Shown: positions 27,035-38,500, numbered from the stretch's first letter. The stretch is DNA of 64,000 nt from Opitutaceae bacterium (GCA_014376585.1 JACMRG010000028.1:33373-97372); one strand, 5' to 3'. Notes: generated from the sequence alone by a model not told the origin. Made by a program: numbers and translations.

Positions 27035-30000
27035 ATGCGAAATCACCTCCGTTTTCTCACCGGGCTGGCGCTTATCGCCGCCGCGATCCCCGCTCTCCAC
27101 GCCGCCGAGGACACCACCCGTCTGCTCCGCTTCCCCGCCACCAATGGCCAGGCCATCGTCTTCTCATACGGCGGCCAGCTCTACACCGTCGCCACCGAGG
27201 GCGGCACCGCCCGCCGTCTCACCGACGGCCCCGGCTACGCGATCTTCCCGCGCTTTTCCGCCGACGGCGCGCAGCTCGCCTTCACCGCCCAATACGACGG
27301 CAACACCGAGGTTTACGTCATGCCCTCCACCGGCGGCACGCCCAAACGCCTCACCACTTCCGCCACGCTCGACCGCGACGACCTCGCCGACCGCATGGGC
27401 CCCAACAACGTCGTCTTCGGCTGGCGCAACACCGCCGCCGAGGTCGTCTTCCGCTCCCGCTGGCATTCCTTCAATCCCTTCATCGGCCAGCTCTACACCG
27501 TCGGCCTCGATGGCGATGTGCCTGCTCAACTGCCCGTGCCGCGCGGTGGCTTCGTCTCATACTCACCGGACGATACCAAAATCGCCTACAACCGCATCTT
27601 TCGCGAATTCCGCACTTGGAAACAATACCGCGGCGGCATGGCCGACGACATCTGGATCTTCGACCTGAAGTCCGGAGCACTCGAAAATATCACCGATAAT
27701 CCCGCTCAGGATCTCTTCCCGATGTGGGCGTCCAACGGCAAAATCTACTTCGTCTCCGAGCGCACGCCCCGCGCGAATCTCTTCAGCTACGACCTCGCCA
27801 CCAAACAGACCAAGCAGCTCACGAGCTTCACCGACTACGACGTGAAATTCCCCTCGCTCGGCAAAACCGCCATCGTCTTCGAACAGGCCGGCCAGATTTG
27901 GAAATTCGACCTCGCCACCGAAAAGGCCGTCATCGTTCCCATCACCGTCCGCGAAGACTTCGCCGCCGCCCGCCCCGCCCTCACCAACGTGGCCAAATTC
28001 GTTACCACTGTCTCGCCCTCGCCCGACGGCCAGCGCGTGACGGTCGTCGCTCGCGGCGACGTGTTCACCGTCCCCGCCAAAGACGGCCCCACCCGCAACC
28101 TCACCCAGACCCAGGGCGTGCACGAGCGCGCCGCCACCTGGTCACCCGATGGCAAGTGGATCGCCTACCTCTCCGACGCCACCGGCGAATTCGAAATCTA
28201 CATCCGCCCCCAAGATGGCAAAGGCGCCGCCACCCAGCTCACGTCCAACAACGATACCTATCCTTTCTCACCCGACTGGTCCGCCGACTCAAAAAAACTC
28301 CTCTGGGGTGATCGCAAGCAGCGCCTCCGCTTCGTGGACATCGACACGAAAGCCGTCACCACCGTCGCGGAAAATCCCGACGCTCCGATCACCGCCTACG
28401 GTTGGGCGCCCGACTCCCAATGGGTCACCTACGTGAAGCCCCAGACCGGCACGCTCGCGAAGATTATGCTCTACGGTGTCGCCGATAAACAGACCCTCAC
28501 CGTCACCGACGGCTCCTACGATTCCTCCGTCCCGACCTTCAGCGACGACGGCAAGTGGCTGCTCTTCGCCTCCGCGCGCGACTACCGCCCCATCTACTCC
28601 GACACCGAGTGGAACCACGCCTACCTCGACATGGAGCGCATCTACCTCGTCGCCCTCGCCAAAGACACCGCCTCGCCCTTCGCCCCAAAAAGCGACGAGG
28701 TCGCCATCGCCAAGGACGACGAAAAGAAATCCGCCGACGAAAAATCCTCCGAGAAAAAAGACGGCGACAAAGCCGAGCCCGCGAAGAAGCCCGACGAGAA
28801 GAAACCCATCGTCGTTAAAGTGGACGCCGACGGCCTCGCCGAACGCATCATCGGCCTGCCCATCGCGCCGTCCAATTACGGCACGATCTTCATGCTCGGC
28901 GAAAAGGTTTACTACCGGCGCGCTCCCGGCGGCCCCCAAGGTGGTGGTGGCGGCGGCGAGGGCTTCGGCGGCGGTGCCGCCAGCAAACCCGTCGTCGCGT
29001 TCTACGACCTCAAAGCCCGCAAAGAGACCGAACTCGGCAACTTCGACTTCTTCGACATCACCGCCAACGGCAAAAAAATGCTCGTCCGCGTCGCCCGCGA
29101 TTTTTCCCTTATCGATCTGCCCTCGGCGAAGATTGAGCTGAAGCCCGAATCAAAAATCGACTTCTCCGCCCTCGAAGTCCGCCTCGACCACCAGGCCGAG
29201 TGGACGCAGGTCTTCAACGAGAGCTGGCGCCAGATGCGCGACTTCTTTTACGCGCCCAACATGCACGGCGTGGATTGGCCCGCGCAGCGCGCGAAATACG
29301 GCGCACTCCTCCCGTCCGTCACCACGCGCAACGACCTTACCTACCTCATCGGCGAGATGATTTCCGAGTTGCACATCGGCCACGCCTACGTCGGCACCGG
29401 TGATCGTCCCGACACGCCCAAGATCAAGACTGGCCTCCTCGGCGCCGAGCTTTCCCGCGACGCCGCCAGCCGCGCCTACCGTATCGACAAAATCCTCCAC
29501 GGCGAAAACTGGCAGACCAAGACCCGCTCACCCCTTACCGAACTCGGCGTCAAGGTGAAGGCCGGCGACTTCATCCTCGCCGTCAACGGCCAGCCCGTGC
29601 GCGACCTCGCCAACATTTACTCCGCACTCACCGGCACCGTCGGCAAACAGGTCGCCTTGCGCGTGAATTCCACGCCCGCCGAAGAAGGCGCTCACGATAT
29701 CACCGTCGTCCCCATCGCCGACGAAGCTCCGCTCTACTACGAGCAATTCGTCTCCACGAACATCGCCTACGTCCTCAAAAAAACCGACGGCAAGGTCGGC
29801 TATCTTCACATCCCCGACATGGGCCCCGAAGGCCTCAACGAGTTCGTTCGCCGCTACTACCCGCAACTCAACAAGCAGGCCCTCATCATCGACGTGCGCG
29901 GCAACGGCGGCGGCAACGTCTCGCCCATGATCATCGAGCGCCTCCAGCGCGAACTCACCCTCATCAACGTCCGCCGGAACGGCCCGCCCAACGCCAACCC

Positions 30001-30394
30001 GGGTGGCCAGCTCCTCGGGCCCAAGGTCACGCTCCTCAACGAATATTCCGCCTCCGACGGCGATCTCTTCCCCTACCGCTTCCGCGCCGCCGGCCTCGGC
30101 AAGCTCGTCGGCAAACGCTCTTGGGGCGGCGTCGTCGGCATCTCCGGTTCGCTCCCGTTCACCGACGGCGGCACACTCAACAAACCCGAGTTCGCGCCCT
30201 ACTCCGCGGACGGCAAGAACTGGATCATCGAGGGCCACGGCGTCGATCCCGACATCGTCGTGGACAACGACCCCGCCCGCGAATTCCGCGGCGAAGACCA
30301 GCAACTCGACAAGGGCATCGAGGTCATACTCGAAGAACTCAAGACCAAGGGCCGCATCCTCCCGCCCCCACCACCTTACCCCGACAAGAGCTGA
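27035..30394 (+). CDS. Tricorn-like S41 family protease
   Basis: The 1119-residue protein has a signal peptide (about 1-24) and the layout of tricorn-type proteases: an N-terminal beta-propeller with PD40-type repeats (for example ATWSPDGKWIAYLS), a lysine- and glutamate-rich linker at about 553-585, a Gly-rich loop near 630-645, a second propeller-like part, a PDZ domain at about 800-890 (VKAGDFILAVNGQPVRDL) and the S41 catalytic core. Candidate catalytic residues are His783 in ELHIGHAY, Ser1007 in YSASDGDLFPY and Glu1066 in WIIEGHGVDPD. These enzymes degrade peptides. Here the signal peptide implies a periplasmic or extracellular place, unlike archaeal tricorn. Confidence 0.92.
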   Translation: MRNHLRFLTGLALIAAAIPALHAAEDTTRLLRFPATNGQAIVFSYGGQLYTVATEGGTARRLTDGPGYAIFPRFSADGAQLAFTAQYDGNTEVYVMPSTGGTPKRLTTSATLDRDDLADRMGPNNVVFGWRNTAAEVVFRSRWHSFNPFIGQLYTVGLDGDVPAQLPVPRGGFVSYSPDDTKIAYNRIFREFRTWKQYRGGMADDIWIFDLKSGALENITDNPAQDLFPMWASNGKIYFVSERTPRANLFSYDLATKQTKQLTSFTDYDVKFPSLGKTAIVFEQAGQIWKFDLATEKAVIVPITVREDFAAARPALTNVAKFVTTVSPSPDGQRVTVVARGDVFTVPAKDGPTRNLTQTQGVHERAATWSPDGKWIAYLSDATGEFEIYIRPQDGKGAATQLTSNNDTYPFSPDWSADSKKLLWGDRKQRLRFVDIDTKAVTTVAENPDAPITAYGWAPDSQWVTYVKPQTGTLAKIMLYGVADKQTLTVTDGSYDSSVPTFSDDGKWLLFASARDYRPIYSDTEWNHAYLDMERIYLVALAKDTASPFAPKSDEVAIAKDDEKKSADEKSSEKKDGDKAEPAKKPDEKKPIVVKVDADGLAERIIGLPIAPSNYGTIFMLGEKVYYRRAPGGPQGGGGGGEGFGGGAASKPVVAFYDLKARKETELGNFDFFDITANGKKMLVRVARDFSLIDLPSAKIELKPESKIDFSALEVRLDHQAEWTQVFNESWRQMRDFFYAPNMHGVDWPAQRAKYGALLPSVTTRNDLTYLIGEMISELHIGHAYVGTGDRPDTPKIKTGLLGAELSRDAASRAYRIDKILHGENWQTKTRSPLTELGVKVKAGDFILAVNGQPVRDLANIYSALTGTVGKQVALRVNSTPAEEGAHDITVVPIADEAPLYYEQFVSTNIAYVLKKTDGKVGYLHIPDMGPEGLNEFVRRYYPQLNKQALIIDVRGNGGGNVSPMIIERLQRELTLINVRRNGPPNANPGGQLLGPKVTLLNEYSASDGDLFPYRFRAAGLGKLVGKRSWGGVVGISGSLPFTDGGTLNKPEFAPYSADGKNWIIEGHGVDPDIVVDNDPAREFRGEDQQLDKGIEVILEELKTKGRILPPPPPYPDKS

Positions 30395-30514
30395 GTTTCC
30401 GCTCGGCTGAGGCTTCACCATCCGATCTCCCCGCCGGCTTCCACCGACCGTGGGGATCAACCGCGTCATGCGACGGTCTGCGTCTGCACGCCTTCGCCCA
30501 AAACTCACCCAGCC

Positions 30515-31879
30515 ATGTCGCTCACCTCCATCAATCCCGCCACAGGCGTCGCTCTCGCACGCTACCGTCCGCATACCCGCGCCGGCGTAGCTACCAAAAC
30601 CGCCCGCGCTCAACGTGCCTTTCTCGCGTGGCGCAAGCTCACGCCAGCGCAACGCGCCCGCCACCTCCGTGCCCTCGCCAAAGCCCTCCGTGCCAAGTCT
30701 CCGCCCCTCGCCGCCCTCCTCACCGCCGAGGTCGGCAAGCCCATCAAACAGTCCCTCGCCGAAATCGAGAAATGCGCCGGCGTCTGCGACTATTACGCCC
30801 AGCAAGGACCACGGTTTCTCGCACCCGAGCGACCGCCCGGCGCGCCCGCCAACGCCCACGTTGAGTTCGCCCCGCTCGGCGTGGTCCTCGCGATCATGCC
30901 GTGGAATTTTCCTTTCTGGCAGGTCTTCCGCGCCGCCGCCCCGATCCTGATGGGCGGCAACACGCTCCTCCTCAAACACGCGTCCAACGCCTCCGGCTGC
31001 GCCCTCGCTATCGAGCGCCTCTTCGCCACCGCCGGCCTGCCCGCCGGCCTGCTGCAAACGCTCCTCGTCCACTCCGACCGCCTCGCTCCGCTGATCGCCG
31101 ATCCGCGCGTGCGCGGCCTCACGATGACCGGCAGCACCGCCGCCGGCAGAAAAGTCGCCGCCCTCGCCGGTGCCGCGCTCTTACCCACCGTTTTCGAACT
31201 CGGCGGCAGCGACCCCATCCTCGTCCTCGCCGATGCCGACATTCCCAAAGCCGCCGAGATCTGCGCCTTCGCCCGTCTCCAAAATTCTGGCCAGAGCTGC
31301 GTCTGCGCCAAACGCTTCATCGTGGTCCGCTCCGTCCTCCGCGCTTTTGAGCGGGCGTTCACCGCCCGCATGGCCGCCCGCCGCGTCGGCGATCCCACCG
31401 ATCCCACCACCGACGTCGGCCCCCTCGCCCGCGCCGATCTCCGCGACCAACTTCACTCGCAAGTCCGCCGCAGCATCCGCGCCGGCGCCCGCGTGCTCCT
31501 CGGCGGCGCGCCCTTGCCCGGCCCCGGCAATTTCTACGCGCCCACCGTGCTCACCGACGTCCGCCCCGGCAGCCCCGCCTACGCCGAAGAACTCTTTGGC
31601 CCCGTCGCCGCCATCATCCCTGTGCACGACGAAGCCGCCGCCATCGCAACCGCCAACGACAGCATCTACGGCCTCGGCGCCGCGGTCTTCACGCGCAATC
31701 ACCGCCGCGGCCGCGCCGTCGCCACCCAACTCGAGTCCGGCTTGGTCTTCATCAACACCTTCACCCGTTCCGAATTCAGCCTGCCTTTCGGCGGCACCAA
31801 ACAAAGCGGCCACGGCCGTGAACTCGGCCCCTGGGGTCTCCGCGCGTTTGTTCATCCGAAAACTGTGTGGGTGGGATGA
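30515..31879 (+). CDS. NAD(P)-dependent aldehyde dehydrogenase, GabD-like
   Basis: The 454-residue protein belongs to the aldehyde dehydrogenase superfamily, closest in character to succinate-semialdehyde dehydrogenases: it starts SINPATGVALARY, has LGVVLAIMPWNFPFWQVFR, FELGGSDPILVL (Glu228) and the nucleophile Cys262 in QNSGQSCVCAKRF, and ends with the GGTKQSGHGRELGPWG motif. It would oxidise succinate semialdehyde or similar aldehydes in the cytoplasm. The substrate cannot be fixed from sequence. No operon partners are near. Confidence 0.9.
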   Translation: MSLTSINPATGVALARYRPHTRAGVATKTARAQRAFLAWRKLTPAQRARHLRALAKALRAKSPPLAALLTAEVGKPIKQSLAEIEKCAGVCDYYAQQGPRFLAPERPPGAPANAHVEFAPLGVVLAIMPWNFPFWQVFRAAAPILMGGNTLLLKHASNASGCALAIERLFATAGLPAGLLQTLLVHSDRLAPLIADPRVRGLTMTGSTAAGRKVAALAGAALLPTVFELGGSDPILVLADADIPKAAEICAFARLQNSGQSCVCAKRFIVVRSVLRAFERAFTARMAARRVGDPTDPTTDVGPLARADLRDQLHSQVRRSIRAGARVLLGGAPLPGPGNFYAPTVLTDVRPGSPAYAEELFGPVAAIIPVHDEAAAIATANDSIYGLGAAVFTRNHRRGRAVATQLESGLVFINTFTRSEFSLPFGGTKQSGHGRELGPWGLRAFVHPKTVWVG

Positions 31880-32006
31880 ACCTCTCGCGTCCCTGAGGCC
31901 GAGCCCGCTGGATGTTACAATTCCACGGCTCCCGGCAAAAAAACTCGTTTCCCCGCCCCCTCGGCTTAGCGTCTTCCGCTCGTGGCGCTGCGATGCGCTC
32001 CGACGT

Positions 32007-34124
32007 ATGGCCACCCGCTCCACCAAAAAAAAATCCAGCGCCGCCGTCGCGACCCCACTGCCCACCGCGGTGTTTCTCAACCGCGAGCTGAGCTGGCTCG
32101 CCTTTAACAACCGCGTCCTCGAGCAGGCCACCGACGGCCGCCACCCCCTGCTCGAGCGCGTGCGTTTCCTCTCTATCGTCAGCTCCAACCTCGACGAATT
32201 TTTCGAAATCCGCGTCGCCGGCCTCATGCAACAGATGGATTCCGGCGTCACCGAAGGCGGCCACGACGGCCTCCCGCCCGAGGCCCAGCTCACCGCCATC
32301 CACACCGGCGTCACCGCGCTCGTCGCCGCGCAATACCACTGCTGGCACCAACAACTCCTGCCCGCCCTCGCCGCGGAGGGCATCGAGTTCAAGACCGCCC
32401 AGGATCTCAATCCCACTGAGCTGAAATGGGTTCATGCCTACTTTCGCGACCAGGTTTATCCCGTCCTCACGCCGCTCGCCCTCGACCAATCGCACCCGTT
32501 TCCCCAGCTCGGCAACAAGACGCTCAACATCATCGTCTCCCTCGACAATCCGGACACCTCCGAGGTCGAGCATCACATCGCGATCCTGCCCGTGCCGCGC
32601 ATCCTCCCGCGCCTCGTCGAGATTTCCCCCGCCAAGACCACCGGCCCGCGCCGCACCATTTTTCTCAGCGAGATCATCAAGCTCTGCGCCGGCCAGCTCT
32701 TTCCCGGCTACCGCCTTACCGCCGCCCACGCCTTCCGTGTCACCCGCAACAGCGACCTCTACATCGACGAGGAAGAATCTGAAAACCTCCTCAAGAAGAT
32801 CGAGGACGAACTCCGCAATCTTCGTCGCGGCGCCGCCGTGCGCCTCGAGATCGAGGATGGCGTGGACCCCAAACTCTTTACGACGCTGTGCGACCATCTC
32901 GCGCTCTCCGAGGATTACGTCTATCGCATCAACGGCCCCGTCAATCTCCTCCGCCTCCAAGCCCTCGCCGACATTGAGCGCCCCGACCTGAAGTTCGCGC
33001 CGTTCACCCCCGTCAACGCCACGCCGCTCGCAGAGCCCGCCCGAATCTTCGACACGCTACGCACGCAGGACATCCTCCTGCACCATCCCTACGATTCGTT
33101 TCAACCGGTCGTCGATTTCGTCGAGCAGGCCGCTCGCGATCCGCAAGTCTTCGCGATCAAGCAGACATTTTACCGCACCAGCGGCGATTCCCCGCTCGTG
33201 CGCGCCCTCATCGAAGCTTCGCGCAACGGCAAACAGGTCACCGCCCTCGTCGAGCTGAAGGCCCGTTTCGACGAGGCCAACAACATCCAGTGGGCCAAGC
33301 AGCTTGAAGAAGCCGGCGTCCACGTCGTTTACGGTCTCGTCGGCCATAAGACCCATTGCAAACTCTGCCTCGTGGTCCGCCGCGAGGGCCGCCGGATGAA
33401 GCACTACGCCCACCTCGGCACCGGCAATTACAACCCCCGCACGGCGAAAGTTTACACCGACCTCAGCTACTTCACCACCCGCACCGGCATCACCGGCGAT
33501 GTCGCGCAGCTCTTCAATTCGCTCACCGGTTTCGGTCGCTCGCCCATTTTCCGTCACCTGCTGGTCGCGCCCTACAATCTCCACCGCCGCATCGGCGAGC
33601 TCATCGCCCGCGAGGCGAAAAACGCCGCCGCCGGCAAGCCCGCGCGCATCATCGTCAAGATGAATGCCCTCGTGGACCGCGCCACCATCGAGTCGCTCTA
33701 CACCGCCTCTCAGGCCGGCGTGAAGATCGACCTCATCATCCGCGGCGTCTGCTGCCTCGTCCCCGGGGTGAGGGGCCTCAGCGAAAATATCCGCGTGCGC
33801 AGCATCGTGGGCCGCTACCTCGAACACGCCCGCGCGATCTATTTTGAAAACGCCGGTGCCGAGCCCCTGATTCTCGCCGGCAGCGCCGACTGGATGCCGC
33901 GCAATTTCTTCCGACGCATCGAAGTGGTGTTCCCGGTCGAGGACCGTGACCTCCGTCGCTGGATGATGCGCGAATTCTTCCCCACCGAGCTGCGCGACAA
34001 CGCCAATGCCCACGCCCTACGCAGCGACGGCACTTACCGCGCGGTCCCGCGTCGCACCGGCGTCCGCTCCTTCTCGGCTCAGGACCACCTCATGGCCGCC
34101 GCCACCGCGCGCGCGCGCGCCTGA
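32007..34124 (+). CDS. ppk1: Polyphosphate kinase 1
   Basis: From ATG 32007 the product is 705 residues, the normal length for PPK1. It begins with a short basic segment and then FLNRELSWLAFNNRVLEQA, the usual N-terminal domain start. The two catalytic-domain histidines are present: His450 in HKTHCKLCLV, the probable phosphorylated residue, and His469 in YAHLGTGNYNP. The C-terminal domain includes GSADWMPRNFFRRIEVVFPV. The enzyme makes inorganic polyphosphate from ATP reversibly. An in-frame upstream extension lies in repeat-rich DNA and is not expected to be translated. Confidence 0.95.
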   Translation: MATRSTKKKSSAAVATPLPTAVFLNRELSWLAFNNRVLEQATDGRHPLLERVRFLSIVSSNLDEFFEIRVAGLMQQMDSGVTEGGHDGLPPEAQLTAIHTGVTALVAAQYHCWHQQLLPALAAEGIEFKTAQDLNPTELKWVHAYFRDQVYPVLTPLALDQSHPFPQLGNKTLNIIVSLDNPDTSEVEHHIAILPVPRILPRLVEISPAKTTGPRRTIFLSEIIKLCAGQLFPGYRLTAAHAFRVTRNSDLYIDEEESENLLKKIEDELRNLRRGAAVRLEIEDGVDPKLFTTLCDHLALSEDYVYRINGPVNLLRLQALADIERPDLKFAPFTPVNATPLAEPARIFDTLRTQDILLHHPYDSFQPVVDFVEQAARDPQVFAIKQTFYRTSGDSPLVRALIEASRNGKQVTALVELKARFDEANNIQWAKQLEEAGVHVVYGLVGHKTHCKLCLVVRREGRRMKHYAHLGTGNYNPRTAKVYTDLSYFTTRTGITGDVAQLFNSLTGFGRSPIFRHLLVAPYNLHRRIGELIAREAKNAAAGKPARIIVKMNALVDRATIESLYTASQAGVKIDLIIRGVCCLVPGVRGLSENIRVRSIVGRYLEHARAIYFENAGAEPLILAGSADWMPRNFFRRIEVVFPVEDRDLRRWMMREFFPTELRDNANAHALRSDGTYRAVPRRTGVRSFSAQDHLMAAATARARA

Positions 34125-34176
34125 CTTCCCTTGGCGGCTCCGTGGTCGCGGAGGGCCGCCCCTTCCTCGCCTCACC

Positions 34177-35136
34177 TCAAGCCGGCCCCATCCGCTCGGT
34201 CAGCAACGCCTCGACCCGGAGTTTCGACCCCGCCACCTCCTCCGTCTTCACGCGCGGATTGAGCTCCAGCACGAGCAGGTGCTCCGGCCGCCAAAACTCA
34301 CTGATCATTTTAAAATCAATGTGCCCCGCGCCGATCGGCTGGTGATCCTGCCCCGCCGCATTCACATCATGGAGGTGAAACCCGATCAGTCCGGGAGCGT
34401 TCTTCTCCAGATGCGCGCGGTGATTGAGCAACCCCATCGACTGCTTGATGTCCGCGTGGCCGGTGTCGTGCCAGTATCCCGCCGGCGACCCGTTGGGTAA
34501 GCCCGTCACAAAATCCGCGTAATCGGCATCAAGCGGCAGCTCTTCAAATTTCTCCCGATTCTCGAAGCCCAGCTTCACGTTTTTTTCCGCCGCGTAATCG
34601 AAGACCTCGCGCACGCTCGCCTGCGTTTGTTCCCAGAACGGCTTCATCCGTTTCCGCAGCTTATCCAGGGCCTTTACGACGAGCGCCGCATACTTGGGGT
34701 CTCCATCGCGGCCCGCATTGGGGTTGGCACGCAGGTGTTCTTTAAGTTTTCGCGCCGGATTCGTCCAAAAAAACGACACGCTTCCGAGATGGCAGACGAG
34801 CACGCGCGCCTTCACCTGCGCCGCAAAATCGATGGAGCGTTTCGTGTGGCGCAGCCATTGGTCGTGCTCGCGGTGTTCACGCGCGGACGGCTCAAACAGA
34901 TTCGGCGCCGCCTGCACGACCCCCGTGGGCAACGGACAAAAATTATGCGTCGAGCCCACCTTGATAATACCCTCCTCCACCGCCCTCAGGATGCCCGGAA
35001 CCAGCGTGATTCGAATGCCATGGCTCAACTCCACGTGGTTGAACCCCAGCCCCGCCATTTCCTTCAACATCGCATAGCCGTCTTGGTGCCGATGAGAACA
35101 CCAACTGGAAGAAAGCGAAAACGTGGGATGCACCAT
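34177..35136 (-). CDS. Sugar phosphate isomerase/epimerase-like TIM-barrel protein
   Basis: The 319-residue product from ATG 35136 resembles the AP endonuclease 2/xylose isomerase-like TIM-barrel family. It begins MVHPTFSLSSSW and has LGFNHVELSHGI, ARVLVCHLGSV, VKLGFENREKFEELPL, the metal-binding GYWHDTGHADI and LIGFHLHDVNAAGQDH. These elements point to a divalent-metal site for isomerising or epimerising a sugar or inositol derivative; the substrate is not known. It lies just beyond the terminator of rpsU on the same strand. Confidence 0.85.
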   Translation of the reverse strand: MVHPTFSLSSSWCSHRHQDGYAMLKEMAGLGFNHVELSHGIRITLVPGILRAVEEGIIKVGSTHNFCPLPTGVVQAAPNLFEPSAREHREHDQWLRHTKRSIDFAAQVKARVLVCHLGSVSFFWTNPARKLKEHLRANPNAGRDGDPKYAALVVKALDKLRKRMKPFWEQTQASVREVFDYAAEKNVKLGFENREKFEELPLDADYADFVTGLPNGSPAGYWHDTGHADIKQSMGLLNHRAHLEKNAPGLIGFHLHDVNAAGQDHQPIGAGHIDFKMISEFWRPEHLLVLELNPRVKTEEVAGSKLRVEALLTERMGPA

Positions 35137-35170
35137 GCTATGACGACTTAAACTGCCAGCCCCTTGCACG

Positions 35171-35209
35171 AAAAAAAGGCCGCCGTCCGAAATTAATCAG
35201 ACGGCGGCC
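35171..35209 (-). terminator. Intrinsic terminator of rpsU
   Basis: On the minus strand a perfect 10-base stem (GGCCGCCGTC with GACGGCGGCC, 12-base loop) is followed directly by seven T residues, 24 bases after the rpsU stop. This is the clearest intrinsic terminator in the window. Confidence 0.9.
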
Positions 35210-35233
35210 AAAGGAAAAGAAATCCACTAACGC

Positions 35234-35431
35234 TTAGTCAGCGTGGCGGCGGCGCAGCATGGCGGTAAACGCCATGACTTTCTCGCGGCGACGGCGCTTC
35301 TCGCACGGCTTCTCGAAGTAACGCTTGGCGCGGGTGCCTTTGATGATGTTCTCGCGCTCAAGCTTCTTCTTCATGCGACGAATCGCACGGTCGATGGGCT
35401 CATTTTTGCGGATTTTGATTTCGATGGGCAT
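35234..35431 (-). CDS. rpsU: 30S ribosomal protein S21
   Basis: The 65-residue basic protein starts MPIEIKIRKNEPIDRAIRR and continues with KKLERENIIKGTRAKRYFEK, matching bacterial S21. S21 binds the small subunit near the anti-Shine-Dalgarno helix and helps initiation. I chose ATG 35431; the longer frame adds unrelated residues. An intrinsic terminator follows. There is no clear Shine-Dalgarno sequence ahead of the start. Confidence 0.96.
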   Translation of the reverse strand: MPIEIKIRKNEPIDRAIRRMKKKLERENIIKGTRAKRYFEKPCEKRRRREKVMAFTAMLRRRHAD

Positions 35432-35598
35432 GCTCGGAAGTGGTTGGTGAAAGGGAAAGTCCGCTAACAAGCCAAGCTGGCGCGCCTGCGTCAATGGCTT
35501 TTTTGCGATCCGCCCCCGCCCAATTTCTCCGACCCCTCGCCCGTAAAACCGGCCTTTCGCCTTGCGCGTTCCCGACCCCGGCCTTGCCTTGCACGACC

Positions 35599-38500
35599 GT
35601 GCCGTCCGCTGATCAGAATTTCGTCCATCTCCACGTCCATTCCGACTACAGCTTGCTGGACGGCGCCTGCCGAATCGACCGCCTGATGGACCGGGCCGTC
35701 GCCCTCGGGATGCCCGCCTTGGCGCTCACCGATCACGGAAATCTCTTTGGCGCCATCGACTTCTACAATACCGCCAAGGCCAAAGGCATCAAACCTCTCG
35801 TCGGTTGCGAACTCTATCTCGTCGAAACCTCCCGCCTTGAGAAACACGGCCGCTCCGATGACGAGGGCAAGAGCATCTTCCATCTCGGCCTGCTCGCGAA
35901 GAACCTCATCGGCTACCAGAATCTCCTCAAACTCGTCTCCGACGCCCACCTCAAGGGCTTTTACTACAAACCCCGCACCGACCTCGAGACCCTCGCCAAA
36001 TACGCGCCCGGCCTGATCGGCTTCACCGGCTGCCTCGCGTCCCTCGTCCCGCAACACCTCCTCCACGACCGCGAGGACGACGCCCGCAAAGCCTGCGCGC
36101 GATTCGTCGATATCTTCGGCCGCGAAAACTACTTCGTCGAAATCCAGGATCACGGCATCCCCGAGCAGCGCAAAATTATCCCCGGCCTCCTCAAGCTCGC
36201 CGAGGAGTTCAACCTCAAGGTCATCGCCACCAATGACGTTCACTACGTCAATTCCACCGATTCCGGCCCGCACGACGCCATGCTCTGCATCCAGACGGGC
36301 GCCAAGATCGAGGAGGAGAAGCGCATGCGTTTCACCGGCCGGGAGTTCTACCTGAAGTCCCGCGCCGAGATGGAGAAACTCTTCATCGAGGTTCCCGAAT
36401 CCATCACCAACACCCAGCTCGTCGCCGAAATGTGCGACCTTACGATTCCCTTTCCGAAGGGCAGTGAGCGCTACCCGAAATACCCGCTCCCCATCGAGGT
36501 CTCCGCCAAGACCGACCGCGCCGGCTACCTCAAAGACCTCTGCATCGCCGGCCTCCGCCGCCGCTACGGCCTCGACTACGCCGCACCCGCCAACCACTCC
36601 GACCCCGCCCTCGGCCAGACCCTCGTCGAGCGTCTCGATTTTGAGCTGAGCATCATCAGCAAGACCGGTTTCATCGACTACTTCCTCGTCGTCTGGGATT
36701 TCATCGACTGGGCGCGCAAACACGACATCCCCGTCGGCCCGGGCCGCGGTTCCGGCGCCGGTTGTCTCGTCGCCTACCTCCTCGCGATCACTAACCTCGA
36801 CCCGCTCCGTTTCAAACTCCTCTTCGAGCGTTTCCTGAATCCCGAGCGCGTCTCCCCGCCCGACTTCGACATCGACTTCTGCATGCGCCGTCGCACCGAG
36901 GTTGTCGACTACGTCCGCGAGAAATACGGCAAGGACTGCGTCGCCAACATCATCACCTACGGCACCCTCGGCGCCAAAATGGTCATCCGCGACATCTCGC
37001 GCGTTCACAACCTCGCCTACGCCGACGCCGACCGCCTCGCGAAGATGATCCCCGACGAGCTCAACATGACGCTCGAGGACGCACTGAAAAAATCCGCCGA
37101 GCTCCGCGACGAGGTCGCCCGCAACCCCATCGCCAAAAAAATCATGGACCAGGCCCGCGTCCTCGAGGGCATGGTTCGCAACACCGGCAAGCACGCCGCC
37201 GGCATCATCATCACCGACCGCCCTCTCGACGAATTTGTCCCGCTCACGCTCCAGGAAGAGGACGTCACCGTGCAGTTCGACATGAACGCCGTCGGCAAGC
37301 TCGGCCTGCTGAAGATGGACTTCCTCGGCCTGAAGACGCTTACCGTCATCGCCGACGCCGTGGACAACATCCGCCGCACCGCCGACCCCAAGTTCGACAT
37401 CGAGGCCATCCCCTTCGAAGACGCGAAGACCTTCGCCCTCCTCAACTCCGGCCGCACCACCGGCGTGTTCCAGCTGGAATCCGGCGGCATGCAAAACCTC
37501 TGCCGCCAGATCAGTCTCTCCACGATCGACGAGATCGTCGCCCTCATCGCCCTCTACCGCCCCGGCCCGATGGAGTGGATTCCCGACTACGTCCGCGGCA
37601 AAAAAGACCCCTCCACCGTCACTTATCCGCACAAGCTCCTTGAAGAAGTCTGCCGCGAGACCTACGGCGTCATGGTCTATCAGGAGCAAGTCATGGAGGC
37701 CGCGAAGATCATCGCCGGCTACACCCTCGGCGGTGCCGACATGCTCCGCCGCGCGATGGGCAAAAAAGACGCCGAGGCCATGGCGAAGGAACGCGCCAAG
37801 TTCGTCGAAGGCGCCAAGCGCGTGAACAACATCGACGAAAAAACCGCCAACTCGATCTTCGACATTCTCAACAAATTCGCAGGCTACGGTTTCAATAAAT
37901 CCCACTCCGCCGCCTACGCGATTCTCAGCTACCAGACCGGTTTCCTGAAGGCCAACTACCCCGTCCAGTTCATGGCCGCCATGCTCAGCTCGGAATTGGG
38001 CAACTCCGAAAAAGTCTCCCACTTCGTCGCCGAGTGCGAGTCCATGGGCCTCAAAGTCCTCGGCCCCGACGTGAACGAATCCCGCGAGATGTTCACGCCC
38101 GTATTCCGAAAAAAATCTGGCTCCGATCTTTCAACTCTCAACTCTCAACCCTCAACTGCGGATGGCCGCGAAGCGGCCATCCGCTTCGGCCTCGCCGGCG
38201 TGAAAGGCGTCGGCGAACTCGCCGCACAAAAAATCATCGCCGAACGCGACGCCAAGGGCCCCTACGCCGGCTTCGAAGACTTCGCCGCCCGCGTGGACGG
38301 CCGGGCCATCAACAAACGCGTCCTCGAGCACCTCGCCAAAACCGGCGCCTTCGACTTCAGCGGCGCCTCGCGCAAAAAACTTTTCGACGGCATCGACGGC
38401 GCCATGGCCACCGCCGCCAACAACGCCCGCGACAAAGCCGCCGGCCAGCACAGCTTCATGGACATGCTCGCCGAGCCCGCCCCGAAGGCCCGCACTCCGG

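Noticed and set aside
35491..38022. An 843-codon open frame on the minus strand across dnaE
   Set aside because: It is rich in Val, Gly, Asp and Glu, has no domain and mirrors the codon structure of dnaE. It is an antisense shadow of a GC-rich gene.
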